The translations under genes and the position numbers were made by a program. Under the pieces are notes generated by a model. The model did not search any database. It was not told where the DNA came from and saw nothing but the letters and a program-made list of their open reading frames with translations. Source: Gnetum montanum (taxonomy: Eukaryota > Streptophyta > Gnetopsida > Gnetales > Gnetaceae). From it: 43,914 nt of DNA. The DNA lies in NCBI GenBank assembly GCA_015680685.1, contig MNCI01002312.1, forward strand, positions 40,655-84,568, given 5' to 3'. Position 1 is the first letter of the stretch. Each line of letters opens with the position of its first letter. This document shows, one piece after another, positions 41,449 through 43,914 of the stretch.

Positions 41449-42655
41449 ATAGCATATGAGAGGGTTAACAACATGAGGATTCCTAAAAGGGTTACCTTAA
41501 CTATTCTCTTCCTATGTACAAAATACTTTGTATAAGAATTTGTTTACATAGTTTCCTACATTTTATTAGGCATGAGGTTTTTACTCCATCAAACCTTAAG
41601 TTTAATGAAAATTTTCTCAACAAAGATTTATGTTTTTTTTTATGTAAAAATGTTTCCAATAAAATTTATTTCTCTTAGATAATGTGAAAAGAGGGGGTAA
41701 GAAATGTTTTCAAATAAGACCATTTGATGGAGAAGTAGTAGAATGTGCCTCTAATATGAGAGGAGGATTATAGGACTTGATCATATTTTAGTGATGGAAA
41801 GCTTTGGTAACTCATCAACATATAAAAAAGCTTAGGTAATGTTGCATGATATCAGTTATCAACCATTTATATAAGATGTATTGGGATATGGAAATTATTT
41901 TTATTAAATATTCATAACTTAGCTCACACTCTAAAACATACTTGATATGCTTGAAACCCTACAAACTTCTGATCACAAGCTGAAATCACCTGATTCTAGA
42001 GTAGACATTGTTGTTGTTATTGTTATTGTAGTTAATTACCTATGCCATGCAAAAGAGTATTGTAGTAGTAAAGAAATATCTTTCTTTCATTGGGCATTGG
42101 CATAAGAAAATTTCAAGAGTACTTTGCTTTGGTTTTCCAATTTAAGGACTATCAATGCATTATGAGCCTTTTTACTTTTCATGGTTGAAGCCAAGAAAAG
42201 TCATCAGTAACAATGCAAATTTAGTTTAAAATGAAGAAACTAAAATTACTAATGATAAATATTTAAACTTTTTTATGGATTTAGATTTAGCAATAGATAA
42301 AAATGAAAACTAGAATAAGAATTTCACAGTGTATACATGTGTAGATAATAATATTAATGATATATTGGGCAAAAATCACTACCCTGCTATATCTGGGTAA
42401 TGTCCCCAAGTAGCCATGCAAATGCAAACTTAAAATTTAATCTAAACCTAGTAGAACAATAATAAAATTAGGAATAGAAGTGTATGGTCTATCATGGTGG
42501 CTATTTCACTAAGGTTGACCTAGGGATAGCCATGACAATAAGTTTCAAAGTAAAGGACAGACTAGGCAGCCATGGCAACAACTAGGGCAAAATGCTACCA
42601 TTATAAATTCTTTTTCATAGCCAAAATTACATTCCAAAATATTACGTCAAGTACT
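41449..42655. other. AT-rich sequence without a supported gene
   Basis: No ORF over about 60 codons, LTR terminus, PBS or RNA gene was seen. Near 42390-42590 TAGCCATG and CAGCCATGGCAAC recur a few times without a clear unit. Confidence 0.35.
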
Positions 42656-42689
42656 CCAGCATACAACTATAGCCACATCTAGATCAACT

Positions 42690-43483
42690 CTCCCTGCGGA
42701 CCGTTGCATGGCGGTTCACCCAGTTTCCTCTGTTGCGCGCGAGGCTTTGCTATGGTCTCCAGCTCGCTGGCTCTGAGGGGGCTACTGCGTTGGCTGCTGC
42801 ACCACGCTCTGGTGGCTGTGGCTCTTCCTCCTGCTACTCATGGCCACCTCCAATTTTCTGGGATTTGGTGTCCTTGCGATCAAAACTTTGGATTTTGCTT
42901 TCTATCTAAGGACCGTTAGGACCGATCGCGGAAGACCAATGCCCTGAGCATCGCTTCACGCGCTACACGTGCACATCCTCAGCCACCATGGGAACCACGA
43001 GCACTGCTGAAAAACCCTCAGATCTGAAAAAACCCTCATGTCTATTCAAAGCAACGAAATCTAAATATTGTTTTCTGGTGGAAGATCTAAGCGCAGGGGT
43101 TGCAGGTCGGTTTTTTGGCTAGTTGCAGTGGCGCTGCGGGGTGAGCTGTAGGGTGAGCTGCGGTGGGCGTGGTAGGGTACACGGCGTTCACGCAGGTGCT
43201 TAGCTCTACCAGAGTTGAATCCCCCAATGGCAGATCTGGGAACCCAGATTTGGAATCAGATCTAAAACTAGCACAGGGGAAACTTTGAATAGAGGACCTT
43301 GGAGCGCTAGACCTTCTGTCACGAGTCCCGTGCTTTGGTGGCTGTGAGCCAAGGTCACTGTGCCGCACTCTTGTGGCTGTGGGGCAGTGGTTGCAGTGGG
43401 CAGTAGGATCTGCATTGTGGTGCTATTGTTGCAGGTTGTTCCAGGGCTGCCATCGTGTTCCTATCGACGTTGTGCCAGTTCCA
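42690..43483 (+). other. GC-rich leader of a LINE-like element (putative 5' UTR)
   Basis: Base composition shifts abruptly to GC- and CpG-rich sequence, unlike the rest of the window, and continues to the ORF start at 43484. Short frames on both strands (for example 42704-42919) show no consistent motif, so I read this as untranslated. GC-rich 5' UTRs with internal promoters are usual for plant LINEs. The assignment depends on the ORF that follows. Confidence 0.42.
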
Positions 43484-43914
43484 ATGGACGAGGAGCTTCT
43501 TTTAGGTAAGGATATGGATGAATCTTTAGCGGCTGCTCCTTCTTCTCCTTAGGGGAGTTCTCCCAACTCAGACTCTTTGGATTTTTTGATACCTCAAGAT
43601 ATTTTTGACTCTATTTCTCATGAATTTTCTGCATGTTTTATTTTTTTTCAAATAGTAGGTTATCTACCTCGCTCTTTAAGCATAAATCTGCATATTAAAA
43701 CTATTTTACAAGCCCACGGAATTCAAGTTTCACATGCTCAATACTATGCTCGTAATTTTGTCCTTGCTGAGCTTTCGGAGGAGTCTCAAATCGAGAAAGC
43801 TCTCTATCTTCGAATTTTCCCTGCTCGTAATGCTACACTTATCACCCAGGCTTGGAAATTTGATTTCAATGTCAGCAACCCAGCCTTTAATATTATCCCT
43901 TGTTATGTAGAGCT
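43484..43914 (+). pseudogene. LINE-like ORF1 start (DUF4283-like), partial
   Basis: From MDEELLLGKD the frame is open to the window edge (143 codons) except for a TAG at 43550-43552 (codon 23). The region from codon 62 on (VGYLPRSLSINLHIKTILQ, then ARNFVLAELSEESQIEKAL, AWKFDFNVSNPAFNIIPCYV) follows the pattern of DUF4283 nucleic-acid-binding domains in plant LINE ORF1. Those domains have a beta strand, an FxVEFSSEEDxERAL-like segment and a WxPxFxP...PVWVRL ending. The remainder and any ORF2 are beyond the edge. A single stop suggests a fairly young copy or a stop in an alternative start region. Confidence 0.55.

Noticed and set aside
42704-42919. 71-codon ORF in the GC-rich segment, and overlapping minus-strand frames at 43087-43415
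   Set aside because: No domain, several equally open frames on both strands, typical of GC-rich untranslated DNA. No supporting start context.
1-43914. tRNA, rRNA or other structured RNA genes
   Set aside because: I found no A/B-box pair with a cloverleaf or rRNA core motif by eye; only tRNA-complementary primer sites are present.

Overview
The window is eukaryotic nuclear DNA, almost certainly from a plant with a large, repeat-rich genome. It is AT-rich, holds no bacterial-type gene, and about 90% of it is decayed LTR retrotransposon. The elements are Ty3/gypsy, closest to the Athila/Tat side: three PBSs are degenerate matches to the 3' end of plant tRNA-Asp, the RT core carries FMDE in place of FMDD, and an extra ORF lies 3' of pol. 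I cannot name the species. No intact host gene is visible.

Layout, left to right. Element 0 (1-2409, +) is only a 3' end with its LTR. After AT-rich sequence comes element A (4926-11591, minus), complete with two LTRs and a near-matching TSD. An older gag fragment F (12333-13394, resuming at 21660-23090) is split by element B (13395-21659, +), which has two LTRs, a TSD and a paralogous empty site. Element C (23091 to about 33076, +) has a 5' LTR, PBS, gag, protease, RT-RNase H, integrase and the start of a 3' ORF, then breaks off at a chimeric junction into element D (33077-36991, +; gag C-terminus to 3' LTR). D sits in the gag of element E (36992-40671, +). The right end has a small decayed ORF (41029-41448) behind a TATA box, and a GC-richer segment with the start of a LINE-like ORF1 (43484 to the edge).

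A and B have full LTR pairs but no pol. B encodes gag plus a roughly 767-codon 3' ORF; C carries pol and a homologous 3' ORF. The 3' ORF product of B has a basic N-terminus and a long coiled-coil region, with no signal peptide or membrane segment, so it does not look like an envelope. In all six elements a plant-like 3' splice site precedes the 3' ORF or the matching position. In B and C a TATA box and a palindromic array lie further upstream, making an internal promoter.

The main observation is that every LTR has a palindrome-rich array just upstream of its TATA box, and the array sequence differs between families: GATATC/GCGTACGC in B and D, CTCTAATWATTAGAG in A, GAGGCCTC-centred in C, GGTACC-centred in E. 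The internal promoters of B and C carry the same array type as their own LTRs. In B even the 14/17-bp spacing is kept. This suggests a self-recognising regulatory circuit, possibly an element-encoded nuclear factor acting on its own LTR and internal promoter. The binding role is inference.

Four single N bases occur. Two of them bracket a 230-bp piece that is inverted relative to the element around it, and one separates an exact duplication, so single Ns appear to mark scaffold joins.
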